DNA of 64,000 nt from Akkermansia muciniphila (lineage in GTDB: Bacteria > Verrucomicrobiota > Verrucomicrobiia > Limisphaerales > SXTU01), in contig CAMCFN010000007.1 in NCBI GenBank assembly GCA_945874145.1, positions 1 to 64,000 on the forward strand, written 5' to 3'. Numbering within the stretch: the first letter of the stretch is position 1; each line of letters starts with the position of its first letter. This document shows, piece by piece, positions 18,001 through 27,200 of the stretch. Under the pieces are notes generated by a model that was given only the letters and a program-made list of their open reading frames with translations, did not search any database and was not told the DNA's origin. A program made the position numbers and the translations under genes.

Positions 18001-21000
18001 CGGGCTGCTGGCGAGGGTGCCGAAGGCGTGGGTCACGAGCACATCGTAAGTGCCGGCGGCATTGGCGGCGGCGTTGGCGATCGTGTAGCTCGCGTTCGTC
18101 GCGCCCGTGAGATTGGTGCCGTTCATGCGCCACTGGTAAGCCAGCGCACCCGTGCCAGTCGCCGAGATGGTGAAGGTGACGTTCTGCCCCGCCAGCACAT
18201 TGCCGCCGATGGGTTGCTGGATTATAAGGGGCAACGTGGAACCTAGCGCTGCGATGAAGATGTCCTGCTGACCGGCGTTGGTGAGACTTAGGTGGTCCAG
18301 GGACAAAGCACCAGAGAACTGCCCGGTAATTCGCACGATTCCGGCGGCATCCGTCCCGACTTCAATAGAGCCTAAAGAATTGGCGTTGCCGGCTCTGTGG
18401 ACCCACTGCTGGTTGCCGTTCGCGTCGTATTTGACGACAAACAAATCCGTCGTCCCCGAGTTGTTGAGCGAGGTGGCGTTGAACGCCGCCTGTGCGGAAT
18501 ATGTGCCGACCGCATAAATGGCCCCCTGCGCATCCGTGGCCATCGCGTCCAGGCTGTCGGCATTGGGGCTGCCCGATTTTCTGGCCCAGCGCGGATTGCC
18601 AGCGCTGTCGAGTTTAGCGACGTAGCACTCATCTCCACCGGAGGTCGCCAGCGTGTTCGTTCCGATGGTCACGGTTCCGCGAAAACTTCCTCCGATGTTA
18701 ATCGTGCCGTCCGGCGCGATGTTTAGCCCGAGCAGGTCGTCGTCGCCTGTGCCGCCGAACTGCTGGACCCATTGCGGCACGCCGCTTGAATTCAGTTTGA
18801 GCACGAAGCCGTCGTTCTGGCCGACGCTCGTCAGCGACGGTGTAACGAACTGGATGGTGCCCTGGAAGGAGCCGCCGACATACACGTTGGTCGCACTGTC
18901 CAGCGTGATGCGTCTCGCCGTGGGCGTGCCGGTGCCGCCGATCCGGACAGCCCAGATCAATGCTCCGGTTGAACCGTATTTCGCCACGAAGCTGTTGAGC
19001 GTTCCGCCGCTGGTAAGTTGAACCCCGCCGAAATCTGCCGTGCCGGAGAAGTCACCGGTGATGTAGGCGTTCCCCCCCGCGTCCGCAGTCACTGCATAGG
19101 CCGCGTCCGTCCCCGCGCCACCCGCTTTGAGCGCCCAAATCAGCGTGCCGATGCCATCGTATTTAGCGAGGTAGATGTCGGACTGCCCCACCGAGGTGAG
19201 GTTCGTGGTGCCGAAGTTCGCCGTGTTGACGAACCGCCCAGAGGTATAGACATCGCCGTTGGGGATCGCCACGACCCCGTAGCCGGCGTCGTCTCCCGTG
19301 CTTCCAATCTGGCGCACCCAGAGCGGATTTCCATTTGGGCCATATTTGGCAACGTAGTTATCTTGCAGGCCGGCGGAAACGAGCGTGGCACCGGCAATGA
19401 CGGCGGTGCCGCTGAACCGCCCGGCGATATAGCTGTTGCCCGGTTGGTCAACGAACAGCGTGTCGAGTTGGTCGAGTCCTGAACCACCGCTCGACTGCGC
19501 CTTGGCAAACTCCGGCGGCAGGTCCAGCGGGGTGATGCGGAGGTTGCGGAACTGCACGGCGGTGCCGTTGTCTTGCAGCGTGACGGGACCTAGGGTGGGG
19601 CCTTCCGCCGCGCCGCCGGTGGTGCGGTTGGTGAGCGCCACGTTGTTCTGCACGGTCACGCCGTTGAGCACCACGGTGGCGCGGGCATCGGTGATCTTCG
19701 TGTTTCCGTTCCACTGGGCCTGGCGGAAGACGATGTCGTAGGACTGCCACTGGCCGGCGGCGAGACAGGCATTGGTGCTGGGCGGGATCTGCCCCCAGAT
19801 CGCCCCGCAGTCGTTGGAACCAAGGCTGGTCACGCCAAACGAGTTGAAGATCTGCACCTCGTAGCGGCCTTGGAGGAAGATGCCGCAATTGCCGTTCACG
19901 ATGGGCGGCAGCAAGAACTCCGCGTGCAGGATGAAGTCGCCGAAGGTCTGCGTGCTCTGGATATTCCCCGTGCCGGGCACCACCTGGATGGAGTTGGATG
20001 AAGTGAGGAACCACTGCGACGGGCCGCCGCCGGAACGGACGAAGTTGGCGACATCATTCGTCGTGCCGAAGAGCGTTTTGACCTCGCCTTGGCCAAGGAC
20101 GTTGAGCGTGGCGGGCGCGCTTAAGACGTTTCCGCCATCGAACTGCGTCACGCGCACATCGTGGGGGCCTTCCTGCGCGGAGTAGGCGGCGGGAATCGTG
20201 AGCGTGGCATTGGTCTGGCCGGGGACGTTCGTGCCGTTCAAGCGCCATTGGTAGGTGAAGGGCGCGTAGCCCACCGCTGCGGTGCTGAAGGCTGCCGGCG
20301 CACCCTGATCCACCGTGCGCGAGGTCGGCTGTGTGAGCAGGGTGGGGGTGGCGGGTCGGGCCTTGCCCGTGCTGCCAGAGGTGAAGACAGATTGAATCTC
20401 CGTCGGGGCAAGCGCACGGCTGAAGACAGCCACTTCATCCAGCAGGCCCGCCCAAGCGAAGCGCTGATCCACATCCACGATGGTGGCACCAGACCCTTCG
20501 TGGCCGATGAGAAGGGGAACGTTGGCGTTGGCGACGTTGCGGATCGCTCCGGTGGCTAAAATGGAGCCTTGCGCCAAACCGTTCAGGTAGGCAACGAGGC
20601 GTGTTCCGTCGTAAGTGTAAGCGATGTGAGACCAAGTGTTGAGCGGCAAGACTGGACCGGCATTAAATAGCACGTCGCCGCTGGTGAGACGCAGATCCGC
20701 CTGAATCACACCGCTGTTCAAGCGCAGGGCGAAGCCGTCCCCGTCCGTATGTCCGATGACGGTGCGTCCATAAATGGTTCCGGTGCTGTGGTTGGTGGGA
20801 AAGACCCACGCCTCGACCGTCAGGTTGGTGTAGGCCGCTTTCAAAGCGTTGGTGGAGGTCACAACAGCGGAGGTCGTGCCATCAAAGGAGAAGGCGCTGC
20901 CCACCTGCCCGTTGGGGACGATGGTGGCCGCGTTGGTGAAGGTGCCGTGGTTGGTCCACGCGTAGTCCACGGCAAAGCCTTCTGCCGCCCACCAGCCGAC

Positions 21001-23928
21001 CAGTCCCGTTGGCACCGGCACGGGGCCGAGGTTCGCGGGGATCTTGGTGAAATAAATATCGCTGCCGCCGGCATTGGTGAAGGCGAGCTTGTCGAAGGCA
21101 GCGTTGTTGGACGTGGAGCCGGTGAGGAAGACGTCGCCGTTGAGCGCAACGGCGAGGTTGCCGCTGGTGTCCGTGCCCGAGCTGCCGGCGCGCTTGAGCC
21201 AGAGGGGGGTTGCCGTTGCGTCGGTCTTGAGCGCGAACACGTCCCGGGAGCCGGCGGCGTTGGTGATCGTGAAGCCGCCGAAGTTCAACACGCCACCGAA
21301 GTCGCCGTGCAGATAGACGTTGCCGAGCGCGTCCACCCCGACCCCTCGGCCACGGTCGTCGCCGGGGCTGCCCACTTGCCAGAGCCGTAGGAGGCTGCCT
21401 GCGGCGGAGTATTTGGCAATGAAGGCATCCGTGCCGCCCAGGCTCGTGAGATTGGTCGCACCAAACGCGCTCGCCGTGCTGAATTCGCCAGCCACAAATA
21501 TGTTGCTCGCGCTGTCCACGGTAATCTCGTTGGCCTGGTCATTGCCGGACCCGCCCACCGACTGCACCCAGAGAACATTGCCGTTGGGGTCATACTTTGC
21601 CACGAAGCCGTCGTTGCCGCCGGCGCTGGTCAGGACATTCGTGCCGAAGCTGGCGGTGCCCTGAAACGCGCCGGAGAGCACGGGGTTGCCGCTGGCATCC
21701 ACGGCCACGCGCGCCTGAGAGTCATTCCCCGTTCCGCCCGCGCGCTGCGCCCAGAGGACGGTGCCGGCGGGGCTGAGTTTGACCAGGTAGAGATCGCTGC
21801 CGCCGGCGCTGGTGAGGCTGTTCGTGCCGAAGGCCACGGTGAGCTGGAAATCCCCCGCGAGGTAGATGTTGCCCGCCGCATCCGTGGCGACGCGGCTGCC
21901 GTGGTCATCTTGTGCCGCCCCGAACTGGCGGGACCAGAGCAGCGTGCCATTGTTGTTGTATTTGACGACGAAGGCATCGAACCCGCCCACGCTGGTCGCG
22001 TTCGTGGAGCCGAAGTTCACGGTGCCAAAATACTCGCCGCTGACGATCACGTTGCCCGCTGGGTCGAGGGCGACCGCCCGGCCACCCGGGCTCCGCGCCC
22101 ACACACAGATCCCGCGCGCGTCGTATTTGGCAACGAAGGCATCAATGACGCCGATGGGCGCCAGGTTCGTGTTGCCAAACGAAATGGGCGCGGAGAAGAA
22201 GCCCGCCAGATAGGTGTTGCCGGCCGCGTCCACCTTCACGCTCTCGCTCACGTCGTCGCTGGTGCCAGCCACGGTGTTGACCCACTGGAAGGGCGGCGTG
22301 GCTGAGTTCGTGAGCACGGCGAGCGTGGCGATGCTGCTGGTGAGGCTGCCGAAGTTGTTGGTCACCACGAGGAAGTAATTTCCCGCAGCGCTCAATTGGA
22401 CATTCGGCAGCGTGAGCGTGGGGCTGGTCGCGCCGCCGAGGAGGTTCGAGTTGAAGAACCACTGGTAGCTCAACGGGAGCGCGCCCGTGGCGGAGGCGGT
22501 GAAGGCGACGGTGTTGCTGACGATCCCGGACTGGTTTTGCGGCTGAAGCGTAAGCGCGGGCGGGGCGGTGGAGTTGGTGATCGTGAGCAGGGCGGGCGAG
22601 CTGGTGATGCTGCCAAAGGCGTTGGTGATGACCACGAAGTAGCTGCCGGAGTTCGTCGGCTGGGCGGCGGGGAAGGCGAGCGTCGGGCCGTTGGCGAGCG
22701 GCACGGGGCCGTTGGTGAAGAACCATTGGTAAGCCAGTGGCAGGCTGCCATTGGCCGTGACGACGAAGGCGACGGTGCTGCCCGTGGGTTGGCTGATCGG
22801 CTGCGGCTGCGCGACGATGCCGGGGGGATTGCCAACCGGCGGGGCGCTGATGCGTCGGATGCGATGGTTGCTCTGATCGGTGACATACACGTTGCCGCTG
22901 CTGTCCACCTGCACGCCGCTGGGGAAACCAAATTCGGCGGCGGCGGCCGGCCCTCCGTCGCCGGAGAAGCCCGTCGTGCCCGTGCCGGCATAGGTGCTGA
23001 TGACGCCATTGGTGTCCACCATGCGGATGCGCCGATGATTGGCATCCGCGATGAAAAGGCGGCCCAAGCTGTCCACCGCGAGGCCGCGCGGCCCGGCCAG
23101 CGAGGCGTTGGTGGCCTGGATGCCGTCGCCGTTGTAGGTGCCGGAACCTGTGCCGGCGACGGTGGTGATGTCACCGGCGAGATCGATCTTGCGCACGCGA
23201 TTGTTGGAGAGGTCGGAGAAATACAGGTTGCCCTGCGCGTCGAACGCCATGCCGGCAGGGCCACTGATCTGGGCCAGGTTCGCCGGGCCACCGTCACCGC
23301 TGAAGCCAGCGGTGGCGGTGCCCGCAATGGTCGAGATGTCCCCGGTGGCAGCGTCCACCTTGCGGATGCGGTCGTTGCCAAAATCAGAGATGATGATGTT
23401 GCCCGCCGCATCCACGAGCACGGAGTAGGGCGCGGAAAGCTGGGCCATCGCCGCCGCTGCACCATCACCGCCGAAGGCTCCCGTGCCATCGCCCGCGAGG
23501 GTGGTGATGTCGCCGCTCGTGAAGTCCACTTTGCGCACCCGATTGTTGCCGGTGTCCGCGATGAAGAGGTTGCCAGCGGAGTCGCGGAAGATCCCAGTCG
23601 GCTTCGTGAGGCGCGCACTGGTGGCCGGGCCCGCATCGCCACTGAAACCATTGACGCCCGTGCCCGCCACCGTGGCGATGTTGCCGGTGGCGGCATCCAC
23701 CCGGCGGATGCGGGTGTTGTTGAAGTCGGCGATGAAGAGGTTGCCTTGCCCGTCAACGAACACCTCGTAGGGCGTGTTCAACTGGGCGGCGGTTGCCACG
23801 ACGCCGTCGCTGTTGAAGCCGGCAGTGCCGGTGCCGGCGATGGTGGTGATGGTCTGTGCCGAGGCCAGTGGCACGCCCAGCCAGAGGAGGCAGAAGAGGC
23901 CACATATTTGGGAGAGGAAAAGTTTCAT
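15037..23928 (-). CDS. giant secreted multidomain protein (NHL, Ig-like, SBBP, LamG, DUF1080-like), about 2963 aa
   Basis: This is the largest gene in the window. After a signal peptide (residues 1-25) come six NHL repeats (about 26-370) with the pattern AGTGTxGFSGDGGPA...GNLFIADxxNNRIRxVD, enough for a six-bladed propeller. Two Ig-like domains follow (to about 540), then SBBP beta-propeller repeats (to about 985), a LamG/concanavalin domain (985-1200), an Ig-like domain, a DUF1080/3-keto-disaccharide-hydrolase-like lectin fold (1290-1480), more SBBP repeats, an Ig-like domain, a third SBBP block (2040-2480), five Ig-like domains and a C-terminal domain ending YYRVIER. Ig units share a YQWR.NGT core. 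The role is probably binding carbohydrate or surfaces outside the cell. The start at 23928 is set by the signal peptide; 23934 is also possible. Domain borders are approximate. Confidence 0.9.
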   Translation of the reverse strand: MKLFLSQICGLFCLLWLGVPLASAQTITTIAGTGTAGFNSDGVVATAAQLNTPYEVFVDGQGNLFIADFNNTRIRRVDAATGNIATVAGTGVNGFSGDAGPATSARLTKPTGIFRDSAGNLFIADTGNNRVRKVDFTSGDITTLAGDGTGAFGGDGAAAAMAQLSAPYSVLVDAAGNIIISDFGNDRIRKVDAATGDISTIAGTATAGFSGDGGPANLAQISGPAGMAFDAQGNLYFSDLSNNRVRKIDLAGDITTVAGTGSGTYNGDGIQATNASLAGPRGLAVDSLGRLFIADANHRRIRMVDTNGVISTYAGTGTTGFSGDGGPAAAAEFGFPSGVQVDSSGNVYVTDQSNHRIRRISAPPVGNPPGIVAQPQPISQPTGSTVAFVVTANGSLPLAYQWFFTNGPVPLANGPTLAFPAAQPTNSGSYFVVITNAFGSITSSPALLTITNSTAPPALTLQPQNQSGIVSNTVAFTASATGALPLSYQWFFNSNLLGGATSPTLTLPNVQLSAAGNYFLVVTNNFGSLTSSIATLAVLTNSATPPFQWVNTVAGTSDDVSESVKVDAAGNTYLAGFFSAPISFGNTNLAPIGVIDAFVAKYDARGICVWARSPGGRAVALDPAGNVIVSGEYFGTVNFGSTNATSVGGFDAFVVKYNNNGTLLWSRQFGAAQDDHGSRVATDAAGNIYLAGDFQLTVAFGTNSLTSAGGSDLYLVKLSPAGTVLWAQRAGGTGNDSQARVAVDASGNPVLSGAFQGTASFGTNVLTSAGGNDGFVAKYDPNGNVLWVQSVGGSGNDQANEITVDSASNIFVAGEFSTASAFGATNLTSLGGTDAFIAKYSAAGSLLRLWQVGSPGDDRGRGVGVDALGNVYLHGDFGGVLNFGGFTITNAAGSRDVFALKTDATATPLWLKRAGSSGTDTSGNLAVALNGDVFLTGSTSNNAAFDKLAFTNAGGSDIYFTKIPANLGPVPVPTGLVGWWAAEGFAVDYAWTNHGTFTNAATIVPNGQVGSAFSFDGTTSAVVTSTNALKAAYTNLTVEAWVFPTNHSTGTIYGRTVIGHTDGDGFALRLNSGVIQADLRLTSGDVLFNAGPVLPLNTWSHIAYTYDGTRLVAYLNGLAQGSILATGAIRNVANANVPLLIGHEGSGATIVDVDQRFAWAGLLDEVAVFSRALAPTEIQSVFTSGSTGKARPATPTLLTQPTSRTVDQGAPAAFSTAAVGYAPFTYQWRLNGTNVPGQTNATLTIPAAYSAQEGPHDVRVTQFDGGNVLSAPATLNVLGQGEVKTLFGTTNDVANFVRSGGGPSQWFLTSSNSIQVVPGTGNIQSTQTFGDFILHAEFLLPPIVNGNCGIFLQGRYEVQIFNSFGVTSLGSNDCGAIWGQIPPSTNACLAAGQWQSYDIVFRQAQWNGNTKITDARATVVLNGVTVQNNVALTNRTTGGAAEGPTLGPVTLQDNGTAVQFRNLRITPLDLPPEFAKAQSSGGSGLDQLDTLFVDQPGNSYIAGRFSGTAVIAGATLVSAGLQDNYVAKYGPNGNPLWVRQIGSTGDDAGYGVVAIPNGDVYTSGRFVNTANFGTTNLTSVGQSDIYLAKYDGIGTLIWALKAGGAGTDAAYAVTADAGGNAYITGDFSGTADFGGVQLTSGGTLNSFVAKYGSTGALIWAVRIGGTGTPTARRITLDSATNVYVGGSFQGTIQFVTPSLTSVGQNDGFVLKLNSSGVPQWVQQFGGTGDDDLLGLNIAPDGTINIGGSFRGTVTIGTNTLATSGGDECYVAKLDSAGNPRWARKSGSPNADSLDAMATDAQGAIYAVGTYSAQAAFNATSLNNSGTTDLFVVKYDANGNQQWVHRAGNANSLGSIEVGTDAAGIVRITGQFSGALSLDHLSLTNAGQQDIFIAALGSTLPLIIQQPIGGNVLAGQNVTFTISATGTGALAYQWRMNGTNLTGATNASYTIANAAANAAGTYDVLVTHAFGTLASSPAVVAVISSANPLPFTFAERLGGTGADSVQGLARDAAGNSYLAGFFTGTLNLGTTNLTSAGGDDLFVAKVSPAGTVLWAAHCGGPGEDRATGVALDPNGDVVVVGWFDNNAVFGTNGAVNLDVNVAAFTLRLSTDGVLTGFHKADFSGPGAGLLKVRNFAVAVDAAGAVYVAGKGDDTNNFGAFTLGRPGVWGYLVKYDRSGNVQWIQASDNTPGSSQNVIGMAVALDNSGGVYLGGYYGLPGGTSGTNAIIGGVTLPYGGGDADAFVAKFTTATGAPVWTRGLHGAGAERVMRLAADPFGNVFASGDFDAPVNLGPGLLTPSNGSSGTGLLLKLNPAGTVVWAREAGSTDGSTKDNGSLATDALGNVYLANNFTGTCILGTPSPTSAGGRDALVTKFGANGNFLWVKTFGSTGDDFVNGLVLDTNFNLHVAGTLSGQAALAPFTLTNAGSSDLFLATLATQPPIITTQPTSQSISVNQAATFSIGLTGTLPLSYQWRFNGTNLPNATNATFTIANVIPASAGSYSVLVGDALGIAVSASATLTVDTSGVPFVTVPPQSQTVQQGIAVLFNVGAVGAQPLTYQWRKNGTNLAGQNFDFLALGGTTTNDNGNYTVVVTNVFGAVTSAPAVLSVTQIFPPVITNAPMSLTVVAGSNATFSVGVSGTAPFSYQWVRSGVALPGNDAPTLTVTNVTAADAGSYFVQVFNSAGLATSQGQPATLTVLVPPTFLSEPQPATVLQGGFTNFVAHAVGSPAPAMAWFRDGVRLTNSAGYSGVSTTNLLVFSAQAGQAGNYVIVATNTAGAITSAPVALSVLLAPTIITQPTNVLLARTNYAAVLPATLSVAATGAAPLLYQWRLNGTNLPGETNATLLLTNVTRLHNGPYQAAVSNLAGFANSSLALVRVRVPQRVEPPVFIPGQPFRLRFTDDNGEQASPEDLARIEVQATTSLVGAATVWTTLTNGFTVVNGVLQFDDPASTNQIRRYYRVIER

Positions 23929-24287
23929 GTGCATGGCTTCAATCCACGCGGAGCAGCCGGCCTGACCAAGCGACCGGTTGCGGCTCCTCCGCTGGCTGAT
24001 TCGCCGCACATGGCAGCACAGCTGGCGTGCCCGGTCAAAGCGATTCCCGGACGAGTATCGCCTTCGGGCGCGCTTGACCCGGAGCGCCGCCTTCAGGCCG
24101 CTTCAGCGTTCGACTGGACGAGGGTAAATTGAAGAGCCGGTGGCCGCTCGGATCGTGAAGCGGCGTAATTCTAATTCGCGTTCAAGATGAGACTAACCGT
24201 TTCACAAAATGCCTATGGCTGAAGCGTTTCATAGTTTCGCTCTGCTCATCTTGAATGCGAACTAGAATAAACGCCGCGCGCCACGCT
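23929..24287. other. intergenic region between the two giant genes
   Basis: The 359 bases lie between two genes transcribed leftward. They should contain the promoter of the 2963-residue protein and the end of the transcript of the 1590-residue protein. The only clear structure is the long inverted repeat at 24160-24277. From 23929 to 24159 I see GC-rich sequence without a convincing gene or promoter. Confidence 0.6.
24160..24277. repeat. 32-bp imperfect inverted repeat with 53-nt spacer (MITE-like or structured RNA)
   Basis: The left arm 24160-24191 and right arm 24245-24277 are reverse complements with about four differences. The inner 24 bp (ATTCTAATTCGCG... to ...GATGAG) mismatch at only two positions, both A/G transitions, and the outer GCGGCGT is exact. 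The 53-nt spacer is AT-richer than its surroundings and contains two similar GTTTCA motifs. No reading frame in it looks like a protein. It could be a miniature transposable element, a strong terminator for the upstream giant gene, or a regulatory hairpin. Confidence 0.75.
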
Positions 24288-27200
24288 TTAGCGCACAAGG
24301 CGGAAGAAGCCTTGGCGGCCGGAGAGGGGAATGGTGACGACGTATTCGGCACCGACCACGGTGATGGTGTGGGGAGCCCCCAGCCAGCCAGCGGAGATCG
24401 GGTTCGTGGGCGCATTTTGCAGCCCCCAGCCGTAGGCGGCCACGGGCCAGGTGAGGATGAGGTTGCCGTTGCTTATGCGGAAGGTCACCTGTGGCGGGGC
24501 CTCCTGCGGCGCGTTGAAGCGGGTGAGGAACACATCGCCGTCGCCGTTGCTGGCCGTTTCACCGGTGCCGAGCGTGGCCCCGCCGCTGAACTGGCCGGTG
24601 ACGAAGCTGTTGCCGGTGGGGTCCACGGCGATGGCGTTGCCGTAGTCGCCGCTGAGGTCGCTGCCGCCGCTTTGCTGCGCGAAGGACAACTGGCCGGTGC
24701 TCGTGTAGCGCGCCGCGAAAATGTCGAGGGTGGCCCCGGAGCTGGCGAGGGTATTGGTGCCGAAGGCCGCCGAGCCGGAGAAATAGCCGGTGACATGCAC
24801 GGTGCCGTTGGGCCCGAGGGCCAGCCCGCGCACGGAGTCCGGTCCACTGCCGCCGGAGCGGTTGGCCCACGCCAGCGCGCCAGAGGAGTCAAACTGCGCC
24901 ACGAAGCCATCGCTCTGGCCGGTGCTGGTCAGGCCCACGTCGGCGGGAATCAGCGCGCCGACGGCTCCCAAAGTCAGAGTGCCCGAGAAGTGCCCGCCCA
25001 CGCTGGCGTTGCCGGCGGCATCCACCGCCACCGCGTTGACGCGGTCGCTGCCGCTGCCGCCGATTTGCACCACGCGCTGGGCGAGCCCGTTGGAATCGAA
25101 GACCGCGAGGAATCCATCGGAGAGTCCGCGATTGGTGAGGGTTGCGGTTCCAAAGGTGGCTTGTGGCCCTTCGAAGTTGCCGGCCAGATGAATGCGGCCG
25201 GTGCCATCCACGCCCACGCCAGTGGCGGCATCCAACACGCCGCCGGACCCCGCCAGCCCCGCCGCGCGGGCCCAGAGGGCGGTGCCGGCATTGTCAAACT
25301 TGGCGAGGAAGATGCGGCCGGTTCCGATCACCGCATTGCCACCGAAGGTGGTCTGGCCGGAGCGACCGGCCACCAGCACATTGCCGGCAGAGTCCAAGGC
25401 GATGGCGTGACCGGCGTCCGAAATTCCGCGCGCCCCCGTGCTGCGGGCCCAAACGAAATTGCCGTCGGCATCCAGCTTCGTAACGAAGATGTCGGTGAAG
25501 GAAATGGCATCCAAATTGACCAGTGAATTGGTGCCGAAGCCAGCCGTGCCTTCAAACGCGCCGGTCACGTAGCTGTTGCCCTGCGCATCGACGGCGATGG
25601 CGTTGGCGGTGTCGAAGCCCGGTCCACCAGCCCGCCGGACCCAGAGGAGGCTGCCGGCGTTGTTGTATTTGGCGATGAAGAGGTCGTTGAGGCCGGCGCT
25701 GAGGAGCGCATTGGTGCCGAAGATGGCGGTGCCGTTGAAGAAACCGACCACGTAGAGATTCCCATTGGCATCGGTGGCGCAGGCGTTGCCCACATCCGTG
25801 CCCGGGCCACCGGCCTGATTCACCCAGCCGGGGACCACGGCCACCGGGTGAACGGCGAGGAAAGCGGGGGCACTGGTGACGCTGCCGAAGGCGTTCGTGA
25901 TCACCAGCGAGTAAAGCCCGCGGTCGCCCACCTGGGCGGCGTCGAGGGTGAGGTTGTTGCTGTTGGCCCCCGGGATACTGGCTCCGTTAAGCCGCCATTG
26001 GTAGGCCAGCACCGGGCTGCCGATGACGCCAGCGGTAAAGGTTGCCGGCTGCCCGGCCAGGGCCGTGCGGGGCACGGGCTGCGTGGTGATGATCGGTGGG
26101 GAGGTGATGCTCAACAGCGCGTTGGAGCTGATCACTCCCCCGGCGTCATTGGAGATGGTGATCGAGTAGTTGCCACTCTGGATGAACTGCACGTTGAAAA
26201 AGTTCAAGCTGATGTTCGTGGCGCCCGGCAGCGGCACACCATTCAACCGCCATTGGTAAGTGAAGGGCGTTGAGCCGCTGTGGAGGACGGAGAAATTGAC
26301 GGCATCGCCGACGTTCACGGCCCGGCCCTGCGGCTGCACGGTGATGACCGGGGGCGTGAGCACGTTCAGGACGCCGGCTACGCTCACGGTGGTGCCGAAG
26401 GCGTTGATGACGGCCACGGAGTAACTGCCCGCGTTCCCGATCTGCACATTGGACAGCAGGAAAGTGGCATTGGTCGCTCCGATGAGGTTCACATTGTTGA
26501 ACCGCCACTGATAGCTGAAGGGGCCCGGCCCCGTGGCCACCACGGAAAAGGTCACGTTGGTGCCGGGCAGCACGCGGAAGCTGGGCGGTGGGCTGGTGAT
26601 CACGGGCAGGACCGTGCTCACGGCGAGGGAGGCGGCGGGGCTGGTGGCGGAGCCGATCAGATTGTTCACGACGCAATCGTAAAGCCCGACGTTGGAGGGT
26701 TGGACATTGAACAAGGCGAGGCTGGCGCTGTTGGCCCCGAGGATGTTCGTGCCGTTGAACCGCCATTGGTAGGTCAAGGGGGCGTTGCCGGTGGCGGTCA
26801 CGCTGAAGAGGGCGGTGGCTCCCTGGTTGGTGGAGACGTTCTGCGGAAAGCCGGTGAGGGACGGCGCTCCCACCACCACCGGCACGTTGTTGGAGAGTGT
26901 GTTGACGATAGTCACCAACCCGCTGGCCCCATCAATCCGGGCAACATACCAATAATCCGCCGTGCTGCTGGTGGTGGGCACTTGGACCGTGGCCACGAGG
27001 CCGGCGGACGTGTAGATTTGGGCGGTGGCGCTGCTGACGTCGAAGCCCGGGGAGAAGCTGAACTTGTGGATGTAGTAGTGATAGGTGCCGGGTGACAGGG
27101 TCGAGATGGTAATTGTCTCGGGGCCAAAGCCGGTCACGTCATCCACGTCCAGTTCCGCGAAGGGAGCCGTGTTGGTGGTGCCGCGGTTGGCGAAATAGAC

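Noticed and set aside
22396-25526. Long plus-strand open frames (578 and 423 aa) antisense to the two giant genes
   Set aside because: They are Gly/Ala/Val/Arg-rich shadow frames produced by high GC at third positions of the opposite strand. They have no domain pattern, while the minus-strand frames have clear repeats.
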